Part shown: positions 23,183-33,377 of the stretch, piece by piece
Layout: each line of letters opens with the position of its first letter
Numbering within the stretch: the first letter of the stretch is position 1
Origin: Tricholoma matsutake
Lineage: Eukaryota; Basidiomycota; Agaricomycetes; Agaricales; Tricholomataceae
DNA length: 64,000 nt
Direction of reading: 5' to 3'
Assembly (NCBI GenBank): GCA_026075535.2
Contig: AP026543.1
Span: forward strand, 3,844,001-3,908,000
Position numbers and translations under genes: made by a program
The notes under the pieces: generated by a model
What the model saw: only the letters and a program-made list of their open reading frames with translations
Told to the model about the DNA's origin: nothing
The model's database searches: none

Positions 23183-23253
23183 ATCCGCGTGGAGTTTGAA
23201 TTTCCGTGAGAATTGGGGGAAGCCCATCTTACCCGCGCGTCGAGTACCAGGCT
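23183..23253 (-). repeat. Right terminal inverted repeat of the two-gene element
   Basis: Reverse complement of 11005-11077 with about eight mismatches. It ends about 65 bp before the start codon of the DUF6589-type gene at 23119, mirroring the other side. Both repeats therefore probably act as promoters. Confidence 0.8.
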
Positions 23254-23664
23254 TTATAATAGTGAACGACTATCTTCACTAATACTACAAGACGGCTTGC
23301 CAGGCTAGTTGAAAGGCTTGTTTGACTTTGCCAGCCTTTTCCAACGCTCCCTCAACCATCATGTCATGAATGCTAGGTCATAGCAGTGGAAGGAATACCA
23401 TGTTTTTCATTTGGTCTCTTTCAATTTCGGTTTACTCAAATATTTCTACTGTGTCTGCAACATTATTATTTGACTCAATTTGACAATCTCTCGATCTTTC
23501 AAAAGATCATTGAGTAGGATATTCTCTACACTCCTGATTACCTTGCATATATGCTAGTTGGTTAGATAAAAGATGCATCTCAAAGTTTGTCTTACTGGCA
23601 AAGTTTAGAAATCAAAATTGAAGCCATGGGAGCGTTTTGTTTCATTGGCCCGTTGAACACTGTA

Positions 23665-24462
23665 GCAAAATTCGGTGTAGCGAATGGAAGTAGAAAGATA
23701 AGACAAAATTGACGCGCACAGACCATACTACTTCCACTCGCTGAGTCAGCATTTGTTGAGTCCACCTCGCTAGCTCGGAGGGTTCAACGTTCAAGTTGGT
23801 TTCGTTCGGGCTCATCCGGCCCTATCAGCGCGTCTATGAGTCATACTTCATACTGAGGCGATTAGATTGACGCGTCGCGTTATGTTTGTATGTTTACGTG
23901 ATTGATGGCATCAGCAAATTGAATCACTACACGGTTCGACCATAGCGCATAGCGAGAAAACACAGACTAGGAGATGGACTCCCGTGGGGCGAATCTCAGC
24001 TGATGATCCAGCGGTCAGGTCAACGCTTGAACATGATCTTCCGAGCCAGTGGTACTAGAGTCCTTCTCCTTCAGTCTTAATCTCCTCTTCCAGCAGCGAC
24101 CATTACATTCTCGGCGGCCAACGGGGTTCGGAGCCAGAATGAGCTGTTCAACTCCAAGTCGAAGTTTTACCCGTTCGTAAGTTGGCACTGAAACTGCGGT
24201 TACATACTAAATACAAACACTGTATATCGTTTGCATAGTCCAGACTATCGTTTTCTGTCATGCTATTTTCCGTCTGCCCGGTCTGATCTACCTATAACTC
24301 CACTCTGTTCTCGAGATTTTTCATGGGAAGGTAGTACCACGAAGAGTCGCAAAGAGATGCGAGTGTCTACTCACTGTCAGTCGCGAATCAATATCCGGAA
24401 ATACACTCTGCAGGCATCCAAACTGCACGCCTTCTAAAACACAGCCAAACCTCCCAAAAAGC
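23665..24462. other. Gene-poor strip between the pogo end and TAF12
   Basis: Right flank of the pogo-like element, normal in CpG content. A short + strand piece near 24120-24180 reads 'NELFNSKSKFYPF' followed by a GTAAGT donor-like site, and an open frame of 68 codons lies at 24231-24437. No domain is recognisable. It may be the relic of another repeat gene; I see nothing firmly supportable. Confidence 0.3.
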
Positions 24463-25756
24463 TCACATCAACTTGGCTTCTCTCTTTGCCTGCTGAACTT
24501 GTGCGAGGCGTTGACTTCTCAAGGTCATATGTGTCCCTTGAGCAGCTTTCTTGCCCGCAACGGCGGGAGCAGCAGCCGGACCAATCGCTGTTTGTGACAG
24601 CGATAGTCGCGTTTCGTCTGATGAAAACCCAGGTATGCGGATGTTGTGATTCCGCTCTATAAATAGCAGCACATCAGTCGAAAAACTCGATATTTGAAAC
24701 TCATTATACGTACCAAGGTGCAACTGGAGATCTCGCACTTCTAACGAATCGCCTCCTCGGTGCTTCGCAAGTCGACAAGCAAAATTGGTGACGGAATCGA
24801 TGAATTCATCCGCGATAGAGAGGAGGAGCTATAATAGAATGAATTAAGGATAAAAGCTCGAAAGGTTGACGCACGTCTTCCACCTCAGGTTCTATTTTGA
24901 CGTTCGGATCCACGCTAGCCACCAGATCCTGTATTGTTCTCCGCATGCTCTGATCTCCCGACGTATTCTTTCTCCTCGACCTATTATCGTCTAAACTCAG
25001 CATGCTCGCGTCTTCTGAGGCTCTTGCTACTTGTGCAGGAGTGCCTGTGTTTTGTTCATCCGTCGTTAGCACGCAAGCTGATTAGCATCTTTCCTACAAA
25101 CCTGACATCCGGCCACTCGCAATTCCACCAGTAAGAGTTGGTCGTGTGGCAGCCCACTGTACAGGCCCGGGATTCGTGGTGTTCAGTGTTTGACTGATAG
25201 CAGGATAGAAATCCGCCGGATTTGTGGTTGCAAACGTGGGAGGCTGTGTCCCTTCCTTGAATGCGGATGTCGGTGCAGACATCCCTGAGGTGGCAGCCGG
25301 AGTAGGCGTCTGTGTGAGACCAAAGAAATTTAAACTCATGCCTCATGCAATATAAGTACAAATCGGGCAAACCTTGGAGGGTCCCGCCGCCGCATTTCCT
25401 TGTTGTATTTGTCCAGGCAACGGCGGTGCGGTGCTACCTTTGTGCTTGTCCGCAAACTGTTTCAGCTGCTCGAGTACCGAACCATACTAATTCATTCTTT
25501 GAGTATTCTTGACAAGATAAAAATGCTATACCTGCAGCAATTGGCTTTGGCTGAGCTTGCCTTGTTGGACGAGGTTAGCCATATTTTGAAGGAGTATTTG
25601 GGCCATTCGTTCGTTGGAAACCTCCCCAACTTGAGATTTGAGGAGATTTCCGAGCACGCCGACCATGTCGACGCTGACCGGCGATGATGCGGCTTGAGCA
25701 CTGGTGCTCGTTCCAGTGCTTGTGCTGGCGGCAGCACTGTTTGTACCGTTATCCAT
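24463..25756 (-). CDS. TAF12: TFIID subunit TAF12 (histone fold)
   Basis: TAF12 is a histone-fold subunit of TFIID and SAGA that pairs with TAF4 or its SAGA counterpart. The C-terminal half holds the TFIID-20kDa fold: '[19 protein letters not shown]', '[20 protein letters not shown]', '[19 protein letters not shown]' and '[11 protein letters not shown]'. The N-terminal part is Ser/Thr/Pro-rich with a short conserved helix ('[14 protein letters not shown]'). Five GT-AG introns are inferred at 24657-24713, 24829-24874, 25045-25101, 25310-25372 and 25487-25531. The first is in phase and must be removed to give the canonical fold. Start '[10 protein letters not shown]' at 25756; stop at 24463. 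It shares a 110-bp divergent promoter with RRS1. Confidence 0.9.
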
Positions 25757-25866
25757 TTCGTGGGTTATAACGGGTTTCCCAAGGAATATCTAAGGTATCG
25801 ATGACAGCCTCGGATAAAGTCAACAGCTTGAGAACCAAACAATCGAAAACCAAATTGTCTACTACG
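25757..25866. promoter_or_regulatory. Short divergent promoter between TAF12 and RRS1
   Basis: Only 110 bp separate the start codons of the two divergent genes, so both must share regulatory sequence or have very short leaders. No TATA box is evident. Confidence 0.5.
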
Positions 25867-27032
25867 ATGGACGTCTCGCACATTCTAGCTTCGAATGCGG
25901 CAAAATAGCAAGTTTTATGTATGCTTTATGTGCATTTCTAACCATTCGTTCTAGTCAATCAATAAAAGTCGAAAAGGAAATACCCCTCGAAGTCGATGAT
26001 GGCTTTCTGTCAGTTACTGATCTCAATCCAGTGGACGAGGAAAGCTACAAGTTAGTCCTGCAATGCCTGCAGAAAATTTAAATATCAATATTCTATTAGC
26101 GCAATCCTCGAAGACCATCTCCAGTCCCTTGCCCGCGACGGCGTACAAGCCCTATTCTCCTCCCTGTTCTCTCTACCCACGCGGCCCTCCCCAGACGGTC
26201 CTCTAGCGCAGCTTCCACCTCCAAAGTACCAGCTACCACGTGAGAAACCTCTACCAAAACCCAAACCACCCACAAAATGGGAAGCCTTTGCGAAGGCGAA
26301 GGGCATACAGAAGAAGGTGCGGGAAAAGAAAGTATGGGATGAAGAAAGGCAGGAGTGGGTGAACAGGTGGGGACGGGATGGGAAGAATAAACAGTCAGAG
26401 GAGCAATGGATTACAGAGGTGCCGGCCAATGCTGGTATGCATTTTCTTCTCTTTTCTTTGCATGCCCACGATAAATTTTGACTCAAACCCCAGACGTTGA
26501 TCACGACCCACGCAAAGTCGCACGCGATTCCCGCAAGGATCGTATTGCAAAAAACGAGAAAAAGCACCTGCAGAACGTCGCTCGTGCAAACGGCAGTAGC
26601 AATGCAGCTGCATTCAAAACGCATCCCCGTGACGAACGGAAAAATGATATTGAAAGAACGTTGGTGACTGCTCGTATAAGTACTGCCAGTATGGGTAAAT
26701 TTGATAAAAAGCTGGAAGGAGAGAAGAAATTACGCGGTGTGAAACGAAAAGTATGTTGGTTCAGTTGGTCTTATTCTCCGACTGACCATTTTCAGTTCGA
26801 CCCGACGGAAGCATCGGCTCACGATGAAAAACAAGCCTCACTGGCGCTTATTCAACGAATGGACAGCGACGCCAAGAAGATGAGGAGCGAACCCCGCAAG
26901 GAAGAGAGTCTTCTAAATGTCAGGAAGGCTGTGAGGTTTGCGAGTAAGGGCAGGGGTGGGCTCGCCCTTGGACGTGAAGTTGCCAGCGGGAAGTCTAGGC
27001 GAGGGGGGAAAAGTGGGAGGGGGAAGCGTTGA
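25867..27032 (+). CDS. RRS1: Ribosome biogenesis regulatory protein RRS1
   Basis: RRS1 works with RPF2 to load 5S RNP onto pre-60S ribosomes in the nucleolus. The start 'MDVSHILASNAAK' at 25867 matches the family N-terminus, then 'VEKEIPLEVDDGFLSVTDLN', 'EDHLQSLARDGVQALFSSLF', 'PPTKWEAFAKAKGIQKK' (the signature block), 'EVPANADVDHDPRKVARDSR' and a basic, Gly-rich tail 'SGKSRRGGKSGRGKR'. Introns: 25908-25954, 26051-26099, 26435-26493 and 26751-26795. The first begins GCAAGT rather than GT; this GC-AG junction leaves TA|T and keeps frame, whereas reading through meets TAG at once. Convergent with TFIIB. Confidence 0.93.
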
Positions 27033-27275
27033 ATTGCTGGGATACCCTCGTGTGCTTGTCGTTATGGAACATACCTTTCAAGTTAGAGTGTTCATTGATC
27101 GTTGTCCATCGACTAATTCATACAGCAGACTTTATTACGTTCCACACATGTCAAACAGCTTACAATATATGAAAATGACGTGGTTGCTGAACAAAACAGA
27201 GTTCATAACGAGTGAAGATTAACAACCCATAGGAGTAGAGTAAACGAAGGAATTCAACAGAAATGCCTTCTAAAA

Positions 27276-28396
27276 TCATTTCGTCGATTCGAATGGCAGG
27301 CGGTCAAGCTGCGCCCTACCGTCATCAATCCATTCCTGTTTCACCAGCTTCTCCTTCTCCGCAAAATACAGCCGATATACCAACTTAATCGTACCCTCGC
27401 TGACGCCCGCAACCGCGCTGATATCCCTAACGGATTTCACCTTGCCCAGTAGATGACAGGTAAAAAATATCGCACCACCCGCGATGGATACGGGGCTTCG
27501 TCCATCTGCGATCCCGTGTTTGCGCGCGGCGATGATGATGTCGGCACATATAGCCTGGACGTTCGCGGGCAAATCGAGGTGATTACAGTACCGTACTAGA
27601 AGGGTCTCAGGACCGCTGGAAGGTGACTGGGCATTAGCGTTGGTCTGGGCTGCAGTAGCGCCTGGCGAGAGGTTGAAAGCCTGCTCCAGTGCTTTGTAGC
27701 ATTGTCCCAAAACCTTCTTCGAAACATTTGTCAAGTTGCAGATCTCGCGGAACGTCCGTGGAACATGTGCCTGTCGGCATGCGATAAATATACACGCAGC
27801 GATGACAGCTTCGAGGGGTTTCCCGCGAAGCAATTTTTCTTCGTCCGAACGCTTATACAGCTGTTTCGCGATGTCGCTGATCGTCTTTGGAAGTGAAAAT
27901 TGGTCGCACCAAGTGGAGATATCGCGGAAAGCGGTTAGGAGATTACGCTCTGAACGGGAGTTCTGAGAGCGAGATGCAGCACGCTGGAGCTCACGGGCAA
28001 TGCCTGAGCCGCCGTCCCGAAAACTGATCACGGTGTCAAGCTGCTCCATGCCTTCCATCAAAGGGTCCGATGCAGCACCAACACGAGACGGATCGTCTCC
28101 TTCGTCGTTGGCAAAAGTCTAATTGAACAAGGTAAACTATTGGCACCAAAGATCAAAGCCCAAAAAGGAGGCCTTACACGCCATTCACTCCTTGTATCCA
28201 CGATCCTATCACCCAAAACCAAACCACAATTCCCACACACGAGGTCTCCGCTACCAAATTCTTCGACAATGTTCGGGTTCGGGTCTCTGCACTCAGGGCA
28301 GATTAAGCGAACAGCAAGGTCAGGCCCAAAAGATGGCTGGGCAGCTTTTGTTTGTGGAGCAGCAAGGGGGAAGGGCTGCGCATATGCCATGGTCAA
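27276..28396 (-). CDS. SUA7: Transcription initiation factor TFIIB
   Basis: General RNA polymerase II factor that bridges TBP and polymerase. The N-terminal zinc ribbon has CPEC (about residue 33) and CGNC (about 54), then the B-finger region ('[20 protein letters not shown]'). Two cyclin-like repeats follow: '[20 protein letters not shown]' in the first and '[20 protein letters not shown]' in the second. One intron at 28119-28177 (GT-AG) lies right after SEWR. Start at 28396 (MTM) or 28390 (MAYAQPF); stop at 27276 after 'RLPFESTK'. The length is usual for the family. Confidence 0.95.
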
Positions 28397-28839
28397 AGAA
28401 TAGTAGAGAAGAAGCCTCGAGAGGGAAAAGGGTAGGCAAACGAGTGTTCTAGTAGCCGAGAGGTCACTAGTTCCTGTCCTTGAGGCTGTAAAGCAACGTT
28501 GGATAAAACTTGAAACGTTTCAAGCTCTGTAAAATTGCTGTGCAGTGCTTAAACATGATCAGTTACATTCGCAGAAACCTACTGTTGCGTCAACGAATCA
28601 AGAACCCTCACTAAATAAGCGGAAAACGAGCCAAAGAGCACCAGCAACGACGGTGTAGGTGGTGGATTGAGGACAAGCTGACTCTTGTCGGCTCGGCTCT
28701 CAGAAGTCCGGGACAAATGACTGAGCGTGACAAACGGCTGACCAAGCATAAGGCAATCTTGAATCTAGCCTCGTAGAATACATTCAAGTTTACTGTTACT
28801 TTACAGGTTATTACTAGTCCGCAAAAGCTTCGAGCAGTC
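28397..28839. other. Intergenic region between TFIIB and TIP41
   Basis: Upstream of TFIIB and downstream of TIP41. It contains no frame of note and no recognised repeat. Confidence 0.5.
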
Positions 28840-29917
28840 CTAACCTAGCACGGCTACTTCCACCTTCGTCCCAAGACCTCGCCATCGTGTATTTGCACCC
28901 TCCTTCTGCAATACACGAGATGGCAAGCCCGTTAGCACCTTCGCAATGAAAGTCGGATCCGTGAGAGGCGTCAGGTCGTCACGTTTTGGCAGTTGCTGGT
29001 TAACCGTGAATTAGAGTCTGAACTGAGAATGATAAGCGAGATGCAGATACCCGTCTGACGCGATCGTACGGCGCTTCCCAGCCACTGGTTTCACGAACGA
29101 CTAATGGTTGTTCCGATGCGAATGAATGATAGATTCGCGTATCGTACATCCTAAAGAGGACGTTGTCCACGCGGAGTGTGAAACGAGATAGAATGAACAG
29201 ACATGTCGGCATCACTCGCTGAGTGTTGGAATCAGGATGATATTCAGCGTGTTGGAGCAGAACTACTCACTATTCTTACGAGAACATTAGAAGAACCGTT
29301 ATCATGTAGTTCATCTTCAAACAGAGGAATCTCTGCATAGAAAAGAATAGGATCCGGACGTGTAAGTTCAGCCATCGGTATGCTATGTGACGAGTTATCG
29401 GGCTCTGCGGGGCTCCACAAGAGCGGCGAGCGACTGGTAGATGCCTCGTCATGATCATGTCCAGGATATGTCGTTGTATATGTCCAGTCATAAGGCTTCG
29501 TAGGCACTGTCGCAGGCATGGGAAGAGTCGAGGAAGGTCCCGTCCTATTAGTGAATGTGCGTCAAGCAGTGCTGTCTGAGAAAACCCGACATACCGACTC
29601 TCCATCCACTTATCGGCGTATTCTACTTTGACCCCACCGTCCCCCTCCTGTAGCTCTCCATTCTTAACAGCCTTCAAGGCAGCCTCCGTTGTAAATGAGT
29701 ACTTCCATCCGGATGGCCGATGTTCCAGAGTCAGTATATTACTCCCAAAAGTCATTTCTGGCAAGGGAAAACCAAGAGACCCTTGCAGAGCAGCGCAGTC
29801 AGATGCACTGGATATCGGATACGTAGACGCGGTGATAGACCAGCCAAAGATTTCGATAGATCGCGAATTGGGCGATTCGTAGAGTTTGTGTTCCGGGACC
29901 GCAACTGCCTCAGCCAT
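28840..29917 (-). CDS. TIP41: TIP41-like TOR signalling regulator
   Basis: TIP41 binds TAP42/alpha4 or PP2A-type phosphatases and takes part in TOR signalling. The family core is clear: 'RSIEIFGWSITASTYPISSA', 'LGFPLPEMTFGSNILTLEHR', 'VKVEYADKW', 'PYDWTYTTTYPG', 'DPILFYAEIPLFEDELHDNG', 'LVRIRVMPTCLFILSRFTLR' and 'VDNVLFRMYDTRIYHSF'. Introns at 28996-29050, 29219-29270 and 29545-29594 restore these junctions. Start taken at 'MAEAVAVPEH' (29917); the frame is open further upstream to 30217, so a longer N-terminus is possible. Stop TAG at 28840-28842 after 'VEVAVLG'. It is divergent from the dynein gene with 166 bp between starts. Confidence 0.92.
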
Positions 29918-30083
29918 GAGGGTGTTCAGATAGGATAGTTCTGATAGGGATGGATGACCGACAGCTTGAACCTCAGATGGATCGTTCGTCGTGCTAATTG
30001 TAATGATTGTAAGTAGAGTATACGCTCGACGCGAGGAGGTCGGAATTCGAATTGTTTTACGGTGTCTTTCAACATTCAATACA

Positions 30084-31961
30084 ATGGAGCTTTCGCGAGC
30101 CTCAACTCCTGAGGCCCCCCCGCAGGACTTGTGGTCCTCTATTCTAGATTCTGTATCCTCGTCGCGCTCAATACCATCCAAACAAATCCTCCTTTTAGGC
30201 CAACCATCAACTGGCAAGTCGAGCCTTGTGGCTGCACTTCTTCAAAAACTCGTGTCAGATGCAGGGAAAGACGACCACAGAAGCGACTTCGCGCTTAGAT
30301 ACGATTTTGCTGATGTTCGAGATGACGCCGATGAAGGTGGGTTGTACGGAATACGGAATCCGTCGCAAAATACGCTCATAGGTTTCCTTCACAATTGCAG
30401 ACATCCTTGCACGCTTGTCTGTATATACCGTTCCTTCTGCATCTACTTCATACACCGCTTTACTTCCACATTTTCTTCCTCCACGACAATCCCTTCCTCA
30501 CACTCTCGTCATGATCGTGTTGGATTGGACGCGTCCATGGACTTTCGTAGAAGAACTTCAGAGGTGGCTACAATGGGTTGAAACATGGGCAAAAGGTGAT
30601 GAATCACGAGAACTACAAATAGTTCGCGAGGAGAACCGTGAAAGATGTTAGTATGAATATTTTTTGAACCAAATTTTATCATAACCGTCTTTCACATGCA
30701 GTACAGTCGCACATTCAGCATTACACCGAACCTTCGACCGACCCTCTACCCACCAACTCCACCCTTTCGAATACTATTCTACCTCTTGGACCTGGCACCT
30801 TTACTCATAATTCTGCTGGCGTACCTATCATTGTGGCATGCACAAAGGCGGATTTGATAGATGACGGTAATGATATGGCGGCAGGCGCATCGGGAATGGG
30901 TAGCATGGTCAAAGGGAAAGGTGGAGAGTGGGAAGAAAGAACAGACGGCGTAATGCAAGTACTGAGAACGATATGCCTGAAGTGTGAGTCGTGTATTACA
31001 CACAGTTGATCTTTCTGCTAAAAGCCCAAGAAGATGGCGCTTCACTATTTTATACGACGACAGTTCCCTCGACGCTGCAAGTACTTAGACAGCACGCATT
31101 GCATTTACTCTTCGCGCCACCTGCACCAACACCAGCCATGGCATCTGGTGCCGAATCGCAGGCACCAATCCGCAATATCTTTCCTTTTCACCACAAGCCG
31201 AACACATTGGATCGTGACCGGATTGTGGTGCCAACCGGATGGGACAGCTGGGGCAAGATAGCAATAATGAGGGACGGGTTTGATGCCAAAATGTGGGGAG
31301 AAGCCTGGGAAAGAGACTTTGCAGTCGATGAAAATCAAAGCGAAGGAAGCGGCGCCAGAAAACTCTTCGCTGCGCTTGTTCCTGACCAAGGCACTAAAGT
31401 AAGTGTTTTTGCATCTTCATGGATAGTGTTGACAACTCGCTGCAGCCAACTGCGTTCCCACCATTCAACAGTCCGACTCCTGAACAAGTCTTCCTTGCCA
31501 AAAATTACGACGAAAACGCAAAGAAACCCGATCGGGATCCACGTGGCGCATTCCGAAACCCAGCAGATCTCACTGGGGCAGCAGCTGGTATTGTTGGCCC
31601 TCTTGGAAGTAGCAGTTTCAATCTTCCCACTGTCGAGCGTGCATTGACGGATATGGAGAGTGGGATTGGAGGCGGAATGGGCACTGCGAACCCAGATTCT
31701 AGTCGAAGATTACCTCGCAGTGGGGCTGGTTTGGCCCCAGTTGGAACGTCTGCAGCCCCTGTAAGAGTGCCTGCTTCTCCGACGCCAGCTGCTGGATCGG
31801 CTAGCCCTACCTCCGGGCAAACGCAACACGAAGTTCTACAGAACTTCTTCCAGAGTCTATTGAGCTCGAAGGATCGGGCTGGGGTGAATGCTGCTGCTTC
31901 AGGTCGAACGCCTGCTGTGGCAAGGCCAAACGGAAATAGCGCAGAAGAAGGGGGCGCCTAG
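30084..31961 (+). CDS. Cytoplasmic dynein light intermediate chain
   Basis: This subunit links the dynein heavy chain to cargo adaptors through a Ras-like GTPase fold. It has the P-loop GQPSTGKSS near residue 37, 'MIVLDWTRPWTFVEELQRWL' (the conserved DW-RPW block), 'VPIIVACTKADL' (TKAD guanine-binding-like), and 'DGASLFYTTTVPSTLQVLRQ'. It then has 'RDRIVVPTGWDSWGKI', the family's 'vPaGWDs-GKI' signature, and a Pro/Ser-rich tail with 'QTQHEVLQNFFQSLLSSKD'. Introns: 30337-30400, 30647-30701, 30984-31024 (acceptor CTAAAAG chosen to keep frame) and 31399-31445. Start 'MELSRASTPEAPP' at 30084, stop at 31961. Confidence 0.92.
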
Positions 31962-32269
31962 GCTAGTTTGTTTCATCCGGGAGTGAGAACAGGCGGGCTC
32001 CTGAAATTTGGCCAGGATAAGTGGATGGATATGGAACGTAAGGCATGCGGAACTAGCCATTTTAGTAGTTACGATCCCTTCCGTTTACCGAGCCGCGTCA
32101 CTTATAACTCGCGTAGATTACGGACAGACGCCTACTCTTCGAGTGTAGTGCTGAGTTATATTCTTTATAGCTCGGTATCACTCTTATAGCCCCGAGCTGT
32201 GGAAGACAATATTCAACTGAGGTGCTGTCCAGGTTACTGTCGAAGCTGCAAAGAGTAGATCATGCAACT

Positions 32270-32984
32270 CTCCTAAATGGGTACTGTGCATCCAACTGTT
32301 CTTCTAAATGCAATTCGTCTTAAAGGGGCTGCACCAACATTCCCAAGGGCATAGCCGACAGTGTAGTCTGTGCTCTGAGCTGCAGTCAATGCTCTGATTG
32401 CAGCAGCGTCGGCAGAAGATTGTACTAGGTGACTGCAGGGTATTCTAAGAATCAAGTGAGGGAGAACTCACAGGAGCCTGAGTAGGCATGCTGCCATCAT
32501 TGAAAGGGACTATCGTAAAGGGAGTAAAGCTCCCATCGTGACATAGGTGGTTTTGAGTCTGAGGTTTGTTAGTCTTGTATAAAGCCAATAAAGCCACAAG
32601 ATTTAGCATACCTGGGCAAGCATAACTTGAAATGGAGCCATAATAGCAGTCATAACTGGTTGGAAACAGGCCGGTGCTGCAGCTGTGGGAAGTCAGCCTT
32701 TTGCAATAAAAAAGCACTCACCTAATGCAGAGTGAGCCGTGATGATATTTGTCCTACACACATCTGCCCTGGCCGCGTCATCTGCAGTGGGTGTGTTAGG
32801 TAGTTGGGATGTTGCATAGATCGGTCAAGTTCGACAAATGAATGAGGAGTGGAAGTGGCTGACCGAATGCCACATCGACTCGTGTTTTGTAGGATTTTGC
32901 GACAGTGTCAGCCAGGGTAGGAGGATTGTGAGGATGAGCTGGAAGACTGATGCCTGCTGGCTGCGGAGGAAGTTGAATGGGCAT
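32270..32984 (-). pseudogene. Mug135-like C-terminal domain protein, separated from its upstream region
   Basis: From a possible start 'MPIQLPPQPAGISLPAHPHN' at 32984, exons read 'NPPTLADTVAKSYKTRVDVA', then after introns 'DDAARADVCRTNIITAHSAL', 'FQPVMTAIMAPFQVMLAQTQ' and 'DGSFTPFTIVPFNDGSMPTQ', and finally 'ALTAAQSTDYTVGYALGNVG' to a stop near 32273. This resembles the Mug135-like proteins of Agaricomycetes, which have no known function. Joining the last exon needs a frame change, so either my splice choice is wrong or the gene has a 1-bp lesion. The 21-kb nest begins four bases upstream of this ATG; the original upstream sequence lies at 54134 onward and stays open for ~17 codons. Confidence 0.5.
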
Positions 32985-32988
32985 ATTA

Positions 32989-33160
32989 CCATGGTGAATG
33001 GGTCTGAAATCTCCCAGAGTCTGAAAATCATTTTATTCCCTTGCCTGGAGTTTTATGGGATGTTATTGCATAGTAATCTTGGCCCTTGGTGTATTTATGA
33101 TTTGGCTAAGGAATCTAACATGTAGAAGCAGATGAAAACAGTAGCCGGAATGATCAATTA
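32989..33160 (+). repeat. Left TIR of the SAP/unknown-protein element
   Basis: Inverted partner of 53955-54133, with small indels. The inner edge is near 'GATCAATTAATG', matching 'GATCAATCAGTG' on the reversed right arm. Confidence 0.75.
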
Positions 33161-33377
33161 ATGTAAATGGGAGTGGGCAATTCCGGCTATAGCCGCGTCA
33201 GCCGGTTTTGGATGCTTATGTAATAAATTGGCCAAAACCTGTCTCCACTCAAATTTTGAGTTTGTACACAGTCAAATGAGACAGGTAGCCATGTTATTAT
33301 ATATTATTGATCATTATTACTCCAAAATACAGTGATATATGTCCATAATAGTGCCTGTAAATAACTGCATTCTAATA

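Larger units (their letters stand above)
11005..23253. mobile_element. Two-gene TIR element: RecQ-like helicase plus DUF6589-type protein
   Basis: Inverted repeats of about 72 bp bound the unit: AGCCTGGTACTCGATGCG at 11005 and, reversed from 23253, AGCCTGGTACTCGACGCG. Similarity runs on through GGGTAAGATGGGCTTCCCC and AATTCAAACTCCACGC with about eight mismatches. Two genes start just inside the repeats and point inward: a helicase (from 11166, +) and a large DUF6589-type gene (from 23119, -). Removing the gypsy-B insertion leaves about 5.4 kb. It sits 130 bp upstream of the pogo transposase start. I could not define a clear target duplication: the flanks are AAAAGGT and TTATAAT. Confidence 0.7.
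5655..23662 (-). mobile_element. pogo-like DNA transposon carrying nested elements
   Basis: The left end reads TA|CAGTGTTCAATGGGCCAA and the reversed right end TA|CAGTGTTCAACGGGCCAA. The TIRs match at 27 of 28 positions, and each is flanked by the dinucleotide TA, the Tc1/mariner/pogo target duplication. Between them lie a pogo-type transposase (8161-10874, - strand) and two insertions: the hAT-like MITE 6451-8002 and the two-gene TIR element 11005-23253. Without these, about 4.2 kb remains, a normal pogo size. An unexplained strip at 5803-6195 (+) has an open frame of 130 codons with no recognised domain. Confidence 0.75.

Noticed and set aside
5655..23662. A giant cargo-carrying 'Starship'-like element
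   Set aside because: No DUF3435 tyrosine recombinase is visible, and the size is explained by ordinary nested insertions.
24231..24437. A 68-codon frame as a host gene
   Set aside because: No domain, no supporting upstream exon beyond a weak donor-like site, and it is next to a transposon end.
29276..30217. TIP41 protein extended to an upstream start at 30217
   Set aside because: The extension has no family similarity and would overlap the start of the divergent dynein gene; the start at 29917 is preferred, though a moderately longer N-terminus is not excluded.
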